Origin: Candidatus Blautia intestinipullorum
Lineage (GTDB): Bacteria > Bacillota > Clostridia > Lachnospirales > Lachnospiraceae
DNA length: 18,984 bases
Direction: 5' to 3'
NCBI GenBank assembly: GCA_019120475.1
Contig: DWVA01000265.1
Location: forward strand, 1-18,984
Position 1 is the stretch's first letter. Every line of letters begins with the position of its first letter. Below the pieces are notes generated by a model. That model ran no database searches and was not told where the DNA came from. It saw nothing but the letters and a program-made list of their open reading frames with translations. Shown in pieces: positions 1 through 6,771 of the stretch. Made by a program: the position numbers and the translations under genes.

Positions 1-1
1 A

Positions 2-11
2 CCCCCCCCCC
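2..11. repeat. Poly-C homopolymer tract of 10
   Basis: Ten consecutive C residues start at the second base of the window, in non-coding DNA. Tracts of this length slip during replication and during sequencing. No promoter or gene can be attached to it from what is visible, because the left flank is missing. Confidence 0.6.
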
Positions 12-78
12 TTGCAACTTTTCAGGACAATTTTTCTTATTTCATGTCCGGCCAGAATATAGCCGCGGCAGGAAATTT

Positions 79-110
79 TATATCTTTTTTTATATCTTTT
101 TTATATCTTT
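79..110. repeat. T-rich tract with three TATATC repeats
   Basis: TATATC followed by a run of T occurs at 79, 91 and 102, with spacings of 12 and 11 bp. The stretch is strongly strand-asymmetric (T on plus, A on minus). No gene adjoins it inside the window. It could be a remnant terminator tract, an UP-like element or simple slippage repeat; nothing in view decides between these. Confidence 0.5.
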
Positions 111-192
111 ATTTTGTATTTTTAGATAATATGAAGTGACTTCGCATTTACAGAAACGTAGATTTTTCTGTATATCAGCCTTAGTATATGAA

Positions 193-222
193 GGGGCAGC
201 ACGCTTCGGAGCGTGCTGCCCT
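193..222 (-). terminator. GC-rich hairpin, possible thiC-unit terminator
   Basis: Arms 195-205 and 210-220 are perfectly complementary (11 bp) around a 4-nt loop, with one more G-C and one G-T pair outside. It is the strongest hairpin downstream of thiC on the minus strand. Only a weak T-rich stretch follows the stem on minus (complement of 181-192), and none follows on plus, so termination is a guess. If it is the thiC terminator, the 53-bp repeat array is transcribed in the thiC 3' untranslated region. Confidence 0.4.
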
Positions 223-230
223 CTACCCGC

Positions 231-604
231 CTAAACTGAATCAGACTTTTACGGTTACAATTCCAGCTTTTCCTGTTTCAGCCGTAAATTGTATCAGACT
301 TCTACGGTTACAATCCCAGCTTTTCCTGTTTCAGCCGTAAACCGCATCAGACTTCTACGGCTACAATCCCAAAATTTCCTATTTCAGCCGTAAACCGCAT
401 CCGATTCCTACGGTTACAATCCCAAAATTTCCTGTTTCAACCGTAAACCGTATCCGATTCCTACGGTTACAATCCCAAAATTTCCTGTTTCAGCCGTAAA
501 CCGCATCCGATTCCTACGGTTATAATCCCAGGATTTCCAATTTCAACCGTAAACTGTATCAGACTTCTACGGTTACAATTCCAAAATTTCCTATTTCAGC
601 CTAA
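231..604. repeat. 53-bp tandem repeat array, about seven copies
   Basis: Units begin at 241, 294, 347, 400, 453, 506 and 559, exactly 53 bp apart without indels; the last copy is partial and decays near 602, and a fragment of a preceding copy is seen at about 231-240. Each unit carries TACGGTT near its start and its complement (A/G)(A/G)CCGTA about 30 bp later, followed by a further CCGTA or CCGCA box. Substitutions cluster in the middle (CAGCTTTTCC in the first two copies, AAAATTTCC later) and spare the complementary arms. There are no unique spacers, so it is not CRISPR. No open frame runs through it. The array begins about 30 bp beyond the thiC stop codon. Confidence 0.9.
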
Positions 605-633
605 GAAATCATATTCCCCTGTAGCGCTTTCTT

Positions 634-1944
634 TTATTCGTCAAATATGGTGACGATTTCTCCATCCAGTATTCTGTTGGTATTCTTTACTGCGCAGAAA
701 TTTCCGCACATACTGCAGGTATCTTCCTTTTCAGGCTTTGCTTCCGCCCGGTAGCGTCTCGCCTTCTCAGGATCCATACTGAGCCGGAACATTTCCTCCC
801 AGTCCAGACGTTTTCTTGCCTCGCTCATTTTATAATCCCAATCTGCCGCTCCCGGTACGCCCTTGGCGATATCCGCAGCATGAGCGGCTATTTTTGCGGC
901 AATAATTCCTTCTTTTACATCCTCTGCATTCGGCAGACGGAGATGCTCCGCCGGAGTTACATAGCAGAGGAAGGAAGCCCCTGCTGCCGCCGCCATAGCG
1001 CCTCCGATGGCGGAAGTGATATGGTCGTAGCCGGGAGCTACATCTGTTACAAGAGGTCCCAGCACATAAAACGGCGCGCCGTGGCAGAGAGTTTTCTGGA
1101 TTTCCATATTGGCTGCAATCTGGTTCATCGGCATATGGCCGGGACCCTCGATCATTACCTGAACATCTCTTTCCCAGGCACGCTTTGTAAGCTCTCCAAG
1201 AGTGATCAGCTCCTCGATCTGCGCCGTATCGGTAGCGTCCGCCAGACAGCCGGGACGGCAGGCGTCGCCAAGGCTCAGCGTAATATCATACTCCCGGCAG
1301 ATTTCCAGGATCTCGTCAAAATGCTCATAAAAAGGATTCTCCCTGCCTGTCATTTCCATCCAGGCAAACATAATGGAGCCGCCTCTGGAAACAATATTCA
1401 TCAGCCTCTTATTTTTCTTAAAACGCTCCGCAGTAGCCCGGTTCATTCCGCAGTGGATAGTCATGAAATCCACTCCGTCCTCCGCATGCATACGCACAAT
1501 ATCAATCCATTCTTCAGAAGTGATCTTCCCCAGCGCTTTATGGTAGTAAACCACAGCGTCATAGATAGGAACCGTACCGATCATAGCCGGACATTCCTCC
1601 GTCAGCTTCCTGCGGAATGTTCTGGTGTCTCCGTAAGAACTGAGATCCATAATAGCTTCCGCACCCATTTCCACCGCAGAATGTACTTTTTGATATTCCA
1701 TGTCTACATCTTTCCAGTCGCGGGATACGCCGAGATTCACATTGATCTTTGTTTTCAGCTTCGCGCCCACTCCACTGGGGCTTAAGCTTTTGTGGTTTTT
1801 GTTGCAGGGAATGATCACTTCTCCCTTTGCGATCAGTTTTCTCAGCTCTTCCGTATCAAAATGTTCCTTTTCTGCCACAATTTTCATCTGCGGTGTGACA
1901 ATCCCCTGACGGGCCGCGTCCATCTGTGTTGTATAGTTTGTCAT
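634..1944 (-). CDS. thiC: Phosphomethylpyrimidine synthase ThiC
   Basis: A cytoplasmic radical-SAM enzyme that rearranges aminoimidazole ribotide into hydroxymethylpyrimidine phosphate, the pyrimidine half of thiamine. At 436 aa it matches the short bacterial/archaeal form lacking the N-terminal extension. Family stretches include VNLGVSRD, MDLSSYGDTR, GTVPIYDA, MTIHCGMN, SLGDACRPG, EGPGHMPMN, PLVTDVAPGYDHI and TPAEHL. The [4Fe-4S] cysteines near the C-terminus (C410, C413, C417) form CX2CX3C, one residue tighter than the CX2CX4C of the E. coli and B. subtilis proteins. The ATG is chosen because GGGAGG (complement of 1949-1954) lies just upstream. It is the only thiamine gene in the window and follows a TPP riboswitch leader. 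Identification is essentially certain from the motifs. Confidence 0.97.
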   Translation of the reverse strand: MTNYTTQMDAARQGIVTPQMKIVAEKEHFDTEELRKLIAKGEVIIPCNKNHKSLSPSGVGAKLKTKINVNLGVSRDWKDVDMEYQKVHSAVEMGAEAIMDLSSYGDTRTFRRKLTEECPAMIGTVPIYDAVVYYHKALGKITSEEWIDIVRMHAEDGVDFMTIHCGMNRATAERFKKNKRLMNIVSRGGSIMFAWMEMTGRENPFYEHFDEILEICREYDITLSLGDACRPGCLADATDTAQIEELITLGELTKRAWERDVQVMIEGPGHMPMNQIAANMEIQKTLCHGAPFYVLGPLVTDVAPGYDHITSAIGGAMAAAAGASFLCYVTPAEHLRLPNAEDVKEGIIAAKIAAHAADIAKGVPGAADWDYKMSEARKRLDWEEMFRLSMDPEKARRYRAEAKPEKEDTCSMCGNFCAVKNTNRILDGEIVTIFDE

Positions 1945-2203
1945 TTTTCCTCCCTGCCCTGCACTATCGGGCCAAAATGAACTGCGCCTCCTGCTTCTGC
2001 AGTGACTTGCACCTGCGCATATCCTTAAATCATTAAGTTACATTTTTCGTCAGAAAGTGGTGCCCCCGATCTGACCTTAAAGACCTGCTTCCAGCCTTAC
2101 GGAGTGTTTTTTTATAGAAAGTCAGCGTCTGCGGGCTGAGAAAGTGTTGATTCCCGTCTCTTTTACGTTGCTTTCATCCCGTGTATACCTTCATATTTCC
2201 TAT
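1945..2203 (-). other. Long thiC leader downstream of riboswitch terminator
   Basis: About 260 nt lie between the riboswitch terminator and the thiC start. I see no gene here apart from an 18-codon minus-strand ORF (1964-2020, ATG to TAG), whose only upstream purine run, AAGGA, sits too close to its ATG. A short CTTAA-TGAT-TTAAG hairpin lies near 2023-2036. No second terminator and no convincing promoter were found, so thiC appears to be reached by read-through of the riboswitch terminator. Confidence 0.5.
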
Positions 2204-2245
2204 AAAACAAAAAGACTGCAGCATACCAACGGTATATTGCAGTCT
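2204..2245 (-). terminator. Riboswitch expression platform: intrinsic terminator
   Basis: On the minus strand, AGACTGCA and TGCAGTCT (2213-2220 and 2238-2245) form an 8-bp stem, with an inner ATACC/GGTAT stem, followed by TTTTTGTTTT. The 5' arm can instead pair with an AGTCT just upstream (2250-2254), giving a small antiterminator hairpin AGTCT-loop-AGACT at 2241-2254. This is the layout of a transcription-attenuating OFF switch: TPP binding favours the terminator. The terminator stands immediately after the riboswitch aptamer. Confidence 0.9.
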
Positions 2246-2263
2246 CCATAGACTCCTGGCTTA

Positions 2264-2350
2264 TGTTCCCTACGTTGGCATTATCCAAATCAGGTTTGCG
2301 GGTCAAAGCGATACAGCTTACTCTCAGCCTGCTTACACAAGCTCCCCGTT
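2264..2350 (-). promoter_or_regulatory. TPP (THI-box) riboswitch aptamer
   Basis: Read on the minus strand, the segment carries the conserved blocks in order: GGGGAGC, GCAGGCTGAGAGTAAGC (pyrimidine-binding loop with CTGAGA), GACCCGCAAACCTGAT, then TTGGATAATGCCAACGTAGGGAA (the pyrophosphate-sensing half with GGATAATGCCA and CGTAGGGA). It binds thiamine pyrophosphate and precedes thiC, as in many Firmicutes. The MATE stop codon is only about 60 nt upstream and I see no clear sigma-A promoter there, so the start of this transcript is not resolved. Confidence 0.96.
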
Positions 2351-2412
2351 TATTTATGATTTTTACAGGTCTTACAGCACAGCCGCCTGAAAACGGCATT
2401 GCTATAACATTA

Positions 2413-3738
2413 TTATTTTATCACGGTTGCGAGAGGAACACAATCTTTTTTATTTCCTGTCTGCATCAGTCCTATAAGCATGGTCATCAGCTCCACTACA
2501 GGGAAGGCAAGCCATACTCCCTGTATTCCCCAGAAAGCGGAAAGCAGATAAGCCGCCGCGATAATTCCGGCACAGCCCCGGAAAAAAGACATTCCAAAGG
2601 CGGAGCCGGACCGGCTGGTCGTGCTGAAAAGAGATATCGTCACATAGTTATATCCAAGGAACAGGAATCCTACAAAATAATACTTCATCCCTTCTTCCGC
2701 AAGAAACTGCAGATGATAGTCGTTCCCGCTGTTAAACAAGGATACAAGTTCTGCGGAAAAGAAATATACGGCAGTCAGAACAGCCAGTCCTGTCAGAAAC
2801 GCCAGAAGCCGTCCTTTTTGATACAGATATCGGACTTCTCCACTGTTTCCCCTGCCGTAGGCGCGGCTCAAAAGAGGCTGCAGCCCCTGAGAAATACCGG
2901 TAAAAACCGCCAGAACGATCAGCGCCAGATTCGCTACGATCCCATAGGCCGCCACGCCTGTATTTCCTGCAAATTTCATGATCAGAAGATTAAACACTAC
3001 AAGGACAACGCTGAAGGAAAACTCATTAACAAAACTGGCGATCCCCGGCTCGGCCATATATTTTAATTTTGAAAATCCCGGCTTCACCCGGCGGAAATGA
3101 AAGCCGTTTCTTCCGGCAAGCAGGTGCAGAGAGGCTGTCCCCAGTCCGATGACAGGGGACAGTCCGGTAGCCAGTGCCGCTCCGAAAATTCCCATATTCA
3201 AAGGATACATAAAGGTATAATCCAGTACGATATTCGCCAGACTGCCGGCGATCATAATACTCATGGAAAGCCTGGGGCCTCCGTCATTGCGGATAAAAGC
3301 CATAAACAAATGATTCAATATAAAACAGGGCGCAAAGCACAGAACTGTTCTCAAATAAACGACGCATAAAGGCAAGAGCTCCGAATCCGCCCCAAGAAAT
3401 CCCGCGATCCGGGAAGCGCCGTATATTCCGGCAAGAAGAAAAAGCAGCCCTATACCAAGAGCGGAAAAAAAAGCCAGAGTAAATGTCTGATCCGCTTCCT
3501 GGTACTGCTTCCGGGACCTGCATATCGTATAACGGGTGGCTCCTCCTATCCCCAGCATCATTCCCAGACCATTGATCAGTCCGAAAACCGCAATGGCAAT
3601 ATTCAGAGCTGCAAGACCTTCCGCTCTCAGACGGTTGGACACAAAAAAAGTATCCGCAAGAATGGTTCCCGAGGATCCCAGCATTCCAAAAACCCCAAAG
3701 GAAATATACTTCCAGAAATCTTTTCTTACTACTTTCAT
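2413..3738 (-). CDS. MATE-family multidrug efflux transporter (MepA-like)
   Basis: A 441-aa integral membrane protein with about 12 helices in two homologous halves, expected to export cationic drugs or metabolites in exchange for Na+ or H+. MepA-type signatures are visible: ADTFFVSN and GIGGATRYT in the N-half, FIRNDGGPRLSM, and LANIVLDYTFMYPLNMGIFGAA. An upstream in-frame ATG at 3780 would add 14 residues, but AGGAGG (complement of 3744-3749) sits 5 nt before the ATG at 3738, so that start is preferred. The gene has its own promoter at 3903-3931 and a terminator hairpin inside the leader. A TPP riboswitch for thiC follows 60 nt downstream with no strong terminator between. The substrate cannot be read from sequence. 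Confidence 0.92.
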   Translation of the reverse strand: MKVVRKDFWKYISFGVFGMLGSSGTILADTFFVSNRLRAEGLAALNIAIAVFGLINGLGMMLGIGGATRYTICRSRKQYQEADQTFTLAFFSALGIGLLFLLAGIYGASRIAGFLGADSELLPLCVVYLRTVLCFAPCFILNHLFMAFIRNDGGPRLSMSIMIAGSLANIVLDYTFMYPLNMGIFGAALATGLSPVIGLGTASLHLLAGRNGFHFRRVKPGFSKLKYMAEPGIASFVNEFSFSVVLVVFNLLIMKFAGNTGVAAYGIVANLALIVLAVFTGISQGLQPLLSRAYGRGNSGEVRYLYQKGRLLAFLTGLAVLTAVYFFSAELVSLFNSGNDYHLQFLAEEGMKYYFVGFLFLGYNYVTISLFSTTSRSGSAFGMSFFRGCAGIIAAAYLLSAFWGIQGVWLAFPVVELMTMLIGLMQTGNKKDCVPLATVIK

Positions 3739-3788
3739 AACAGCCTCCTGCTTATGTCTTACCGCAGCGTCAATATACAACAGGACAA

Positions 3789-3847
3789 AAGAAAAAGACG
3801 CCTGAACGCATTCCTTCTAAGATCTACGGAATACGTTCAAGCGTCTT
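3789..3847 (-). terminator. Leader terminator (attenuator) before the MATE gene
   Basis: Arms 3795-3814 and 3828-3847 pair over 20 positions around a 13-nt loop, followed on the minus strand by TTTTTCTTTT. The two imperfect positions are G-U on the minus-strand RNA but A-C mismatches on the plus strand, so the structure is kept as minus-strand RNA. It lies between the promoter at 3903-3931 and the MATE start at 3738, and no other promoter is visible after it, so MATE expression must pass through it. It also ends read-through from the acyltransferase gene upstream. Confidence 0.9.
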
Positions 3848-3892
3848 AAAAATATTCATCCGATGACAAATATTGTCCGCTGCTTTTTTCAT
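3824..3892 (-). CDS. Possible leader peptide ORF, 22 codons
   Basis: An ATG about 4 nt from the predicted transcription start opens a 22-codon frame (beginning MKKAADNICHRMN, ending ERIP) that runs through the whole 5' arm of the MATE leader terminator and stops with TAG inside its loop. Translation would therefore melt the terminator. No Shine-Dalgarno sequence precedes the ATG, so it would have to be translated leaderless, or not at all. A second in-frame ATG lies at codon 12. Chance occurrence is quite possible in a segment this short. Confidence 0.3.
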   Translation of the reverse strand: MKKAADNICHRMNIFKTLERIP

Positions 3893-3902
3893 TTGTAAGC
3901 AT

Positions 3903-3931
3903 AATATACTATGGCGCCGCCGCTGTGTCAA
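3903..3931 (-). promoter_or_regulatory. Strong sigma-A promoter for the MATE gene
   Basis: Read on minus: TTGACA (3926-3931), a 17-nt spacer, TATATT (3903-3908). The -35 is a perfect match and the -10 is one base off TATAAT. Transcription should start near 3896. The promoter sits about 30 bp beyond the stop codon of the acyltransferase gene, so MATE forms a separate transcription unit. Confidence 0.9.
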
Positions 3932-3962
3932 CCCCCAATATTTTCCAAATCCAGCTCTGTTT

Positions 3963-5774
3963 TTACATCCTGAATTTCTTCCGGAACTCCTTCAGCGTAT
4001 TCTTTTTCTGAAAGATAAACAGACCCGCCAGCACCAGAAAGCTGATCCCGGAACAGACTACCGAAGGATATGGAAAACGCACCGTCCCTGTCCACACAAG
4101 AATAATGGGAACGCATCCGGCAATAGCAGCCTGAACAAGATAAAACAGATATTCCTCCGGTTCCAAACGGCTGACTTTGGCAATCACAGGCACAGAACCC
4201 AGCACTGCCATAGCGCCGAAAGGAAGCACAAAATCCAGGGACCATCCCCTCCATCCGGTGAAAATATCCCACAGGACGGCAATCACCGTTATGAGCAGAA
4301 GCTGCCACATCTCATTTTTCAGTATATTTCTCCGCTTGGTATACGCCACCATCACCACCAGCCATGCGCAGAAACTGCCTGCTGCCGCAAACCAGAACCA
4401 GTTCAGTGTTTTCAGCGTCATATAATTGATCATGCCGCAGACAACGGCCGCCGCTATACAGAGAAAAGTAAAAATCTGAACCAGCTTTCTGCTCTCCTGC
4501 TTCTGTTCTTCTCTGCAGCCGGGAAAATCATTCTGCTCTTCCTGGAAAGAAATCCCCTCTCTTTTCAGGATCTTTAAAAAGTTTCTCTGGATGCTGTCGT
4601 CAGGTATTTTTGATGTAAATCCCAGAAGAAGCTCATCCCCATAGGAACAGGAACAAAGCTGCATAGAGTCCGTACTGGCAAAAAATCCGAATCTCTCTAT
4701 GTAATCCTGATATTTCTCCGGGAGACGGATCACTCCGATATTAGAGTATACCGAAGTTATACTTCTGCTTCCAAGCTCGGCCCCTGCCATAAGGAAATAC
4801 CGTTTTACCTCCAGGGGAACCGCCCGTATCACAGGATTCTTCTCAAGCTTCACATAACCGTTCATATGTTCAGCGATCTTCTCTTTGACAAGCTCTGTCT
4901 CAAACTGCTTTTTCACATGGTCCAGAACCTCCTGGAACGTGGTATTTTCTGAAAAAGTACAGCCTACCTCGATCCATCCGAAAAAATTTCCCATGGACTG
5001 CGAAGGAAAGTAATTCCGCAGATTGACCGGAACCATCAAGGCTACCGGCTTTTTCTGCCGGCTTCTGGGAATTTCCTCATGGATCGCGCAGATAAACACA
5101 GCCGACAAAAAGGCAGTGACCGAAGCGCCGTAGAACCGGGCCCTTTCCAGGATTTCCTTTACCGGCACCGCCACCTCCAGAATCTGCATTTCATTATGGG
5201 CCAGTTTCTCGCCTTTCAGCCTCACCGCAGAGGGCTTTTTCTTTTTCGTTTTCGGAGAATCAGAGGTATAATACTGGGAAAAACTGTCCTCCTCCTGATC
5301 GCCCGCCGTTATTTTTTCTTCCGTGGAAATCCTTGGAAGTCCGGCTTCCGGCACCGCCAGGATCAGATAATTCTGCACAAGTTCCAGAAGAAAATTCATG
5401 GCTCCCGTACCGTCTGTAAGGGCATGATATACCTCGAAATTGATCCGGTTCTGATAGTAAGTGACCTCAAACAACAGCGACTTTTTATCCGGAATATAGA
5501 GACGGCTGCAGGGCGGTTTCGTCTCTTCCCTGGCCACAGGCCGGATATCTCTCCTTTCCAGGTAAAACCAGAACAGCCCTTTTCTCAGGACAGCCTGAAA
5601 CAGCGGATATTTCTCCATTGTCTGATCCAGGGCTTCCTGAAGGATCTCCGGCCGCACCGCCTCCTTCAATTCACAGTAAAACCGGAATACTCTTGTATCA
5701 TTTTTCCCGGTCACAAGAGGAAAAGCCAGCGCGGCATTATCTAATTTTCTCCATCCTGAATATCTTTTTTCCAC
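3963..5774 (-). CDS. HxxxD acyltransferase (condensation/AATase-like) with DUF6320-type membrane tail
   Basis: A 603-aa two-part protein. Residues 1-410 resemble the CoA- or carrier-dependent acyltransferase fold of condensation domains and alcohol acetyltransferases: the catalytic HxxxD is HALTDG (H117, D121), and VNLRNYFPSQSMGNFFGW (250-267) matches the conserved second-half block. Residues 432-588 hold about six transmembrane helices of the kind called DUF6320, ending in a lysine-rich cytoplasmic tail. The expected chemistry is transfer of an acyl group to an alcohol or amine at the membrane; the substrate is unknown. It starts with GTG (frame fixed by EKRYSGWRKLD), with GAAGGA about 11 nt upstream. 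It lies 26 bp after the esterase gene in the sbcD-sbcC-esterase unit. There is no adjacent NRPS, carrier protein or polyketide gene, which argues against a classical NRPS role. Confidence 0.75.
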   Translation of the reverse strand: MEKRYSGWRKLDNAALAFPLVTGKNDTRVFRFYCELKEAVRPEILQEALDQTMEKYPLFQAVLRKGLFWFYLERRDIRPVAREETKPPCSRLYIPDKKSLLFEVTYYQNRINFEVYHALTDGTGAMNFLLELVQNYLILAVPEAGLPRISTEEKITAGDQEEDSFSQYYTSDSPKTKKKKPSAVRLKGEKLAHNEMQILEVAVPVKEILERARFYGASVTAFLSAVFICAIHEEIPRSRQKKPVALMVPVNLRNYFPSQSMGNFFGWIEVGCTFSENTTFQEVLDHVKKQFETELVKEKIAEHMNGYVKLEKNPVIRAVPLEVKRYFLMAGAELGSRSITSVYSNIGVIRLPEKYQDYIERFGFFASTDSMQLCSCSYGDELLLGFTSKIPDDSIQRNFLKILKREGISFQEEQNDFPGCREEQKQESRKLVQIFTFLCIAAAVVCGMINYMTLKTLNWFWFAAAGSFCAWLVVMVAYTKRRNILKNEMWQLLLITVIAVLWDIFTGWRGWSLDFVLPFGAMAVLGSVPVIAKVSRLEPEEYLFYLVQAAIAGCVPIILVWTGTVRFPYPSVVCSGISFLVLAGLFIFQKKNTLKEFRKKFRM

Positions 5775-5800
5775 TTTTCACAGCTTCCTTCTCTGTTATG

Positions 5801-6751
5801 TCAGCTTTTGTTATCTGCACTGTTTTCCAGAAATCCATTGATATATCCAAAGCTTTCTCTCACATGGAGAAACCGTATCCCCAGAGCAAAATATCCGTGA
5901 AGAGCGTCCGGTATCCTGTGCATCTCCACCTGATTTCCCGCTTCCAGAAGTCTTCTTCCATAATCTTCTCCCTCGTCCCTTAAAGGATCAAATTCCGCCG
6001 TAAGGATCAGCGTCCTGGGCATTCCGCGCAGATCCTTTTCTTTCAGCGGAGCAAAATAAGGATTCTCCAGATCCTCGGGACTGCTCTTATAAAGCTCCAG
6101 ATAATCCTGCATTTTTACCGCTGTCAGAAGATAATCTTTTCCGTTTTCCTTCACAGAAGGATAAGGAGATTCTTCCGTGTAGCAGTTATTCAGAGCAGGA
6201 TAGATCAGAATCTGTCTTTCAATCTTAAACTCTCCTGTATCTCTTGCCTTCAGCACCACCGCCGCCGCCAGATTTCCGCCGGCGCTGTCGCCCATGACCG
6301 TGATCCTTTCCGGTTCTGTGTGAAGGATAGAGTGGTTTGTATAAAGAGCCCTGGCCGCCGCGTAACAATCCTCTAAGGGTATGGGAAAACGATGTTCAGG
6401 GGCAAGGCGGTATTCCACAGAAGCTACGATCTGTCCTGTGGACTGAGCCATCCGGGCACAAACACGGTCGTAGGTTTCCACACCTTCCGTCACCCAGCCT
6501 CCGCCGTGAAAAAAAAGGAGAACAGGTAAACTCTGTTGTCCGGAAATCCCCTCTTCCATCATCTCTTCGGAGGGAAAATAAAGCCGGATCGGTACTTCAT
6601 ATTCTTTATTATACACCTTTGTATCCAGTTTTTTCCAAAAAATCTTCATTGCGTCCAGTTTTTTCAGATCCGCCAGTTTCCTGGACGCCTCCACCTCAAT
6701 ATTTCCGTAGGACAGCGCGTGCAGGATTGTACGCATAGGTTTTGAAATCAA
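5801..6751 (-). CDS. Alpha/beta hydrolase of the hormone-sensitive lipase family (carboxylesterase)
   Basis: A soluble serine esterase of family IV (about 316 aa). The oxyanion-hole motif HGGGW, nucleophile elbow GDSAGG, acid in EFDPLRDEG and histidine in DALHGY are all present (S156, D255, H285 in this numbering), so it should be active on short acyl esters. The start chosen is TTG at 6751, giving M-ISKPMRTILHALSYG, because AAGGAG (complement of 6760-6765) lies 8 nt upstream. An ATG at 6787 overlapping the sbcC end would add 12 residues (ADKLKDKGENR) and has a weaker GGAAG. The gene sits between sbcC and the membrane acyltransferase with short gaps, implying co-transcription and probably a shared substrate with the acyltransferase. 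The natural ester is unknown. Confidence 0.88.
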   Translation of the reverse strand: MISKPMRTILHALSYGNIEVEASRKLADLKKLDAMKIFWKKLDTKVYNKEYEVPIRLYFPSEEMMEEGISGQQSLPVLLFFHGGGWVTEGVETYDRVCARMAQSTGQIVASVEYRLAPEHRFPIPLEDCYAAARALYTNHSILHTEPERITVMGDSAGGNLAAAVVLKARDTGEFKIERQILIYPALNNCYTEESPYPSVKENGKDYLLTAVKMQDYLELYKSSPEDLENPYFAPLKEKDLRGMPRTLILTAEFDPLRDEGEDYGRRLLEAGNQVEMHRIPDALHGYFALGIRFLHVRESFGYINGFLENSADNKS

Positions 6752-6771
6752 TCTGTTCTCTCCTTTATCTT

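Noticed and set aside
231..604. CRISPR array
   Set aside because: The period is a constant 53 bp with every part of the unit repeated; there are no unique spacers and no cas genes.
880..1785. 301-codon plus-strand open frame opposite thiC
   Set aside because: It is fully antisense to thiC, has no ribosome-binding site and its product has no recognisable domain; thiC is certain on the other strand.
1964..2020. 18-codon ORF in the thiC leader as a leader peptide or ThiS
   Set aside because: It is far too short for ThiS, has no Gly-Gly end, and its purine run is too close to the ATG.
2041..2160. A second TPP aptamer on the plus strand (GGGCTGAGAAAG near 2138)
   Set aside because: Only the CTGAGA box is present; the GGATAATGCCA and CGTAGGGA half is missing.
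2263..3066. 267-codon plus-strand open frame across the riboswitch and the MATE gene
   Set aside because: It overlaps the TPP aptamer and is antisense to a clear MATE protein; the composition is that of a shadow frame.
3781..3931. Guanidine (ykkC-type) riboswitch before the MATE gene
   Set aside because: The conserved ACGR/GGGAGC-type blocks are absent; only a simple long hairpin and a U-tract are present.
3873..4577. 234-codon plus-strand open frame opposite the acyltransferase
   Set aside because: Its histidine- and proline-rich product is the shadow of the membrane-helix coding region, and it runs across the MATE promoter.
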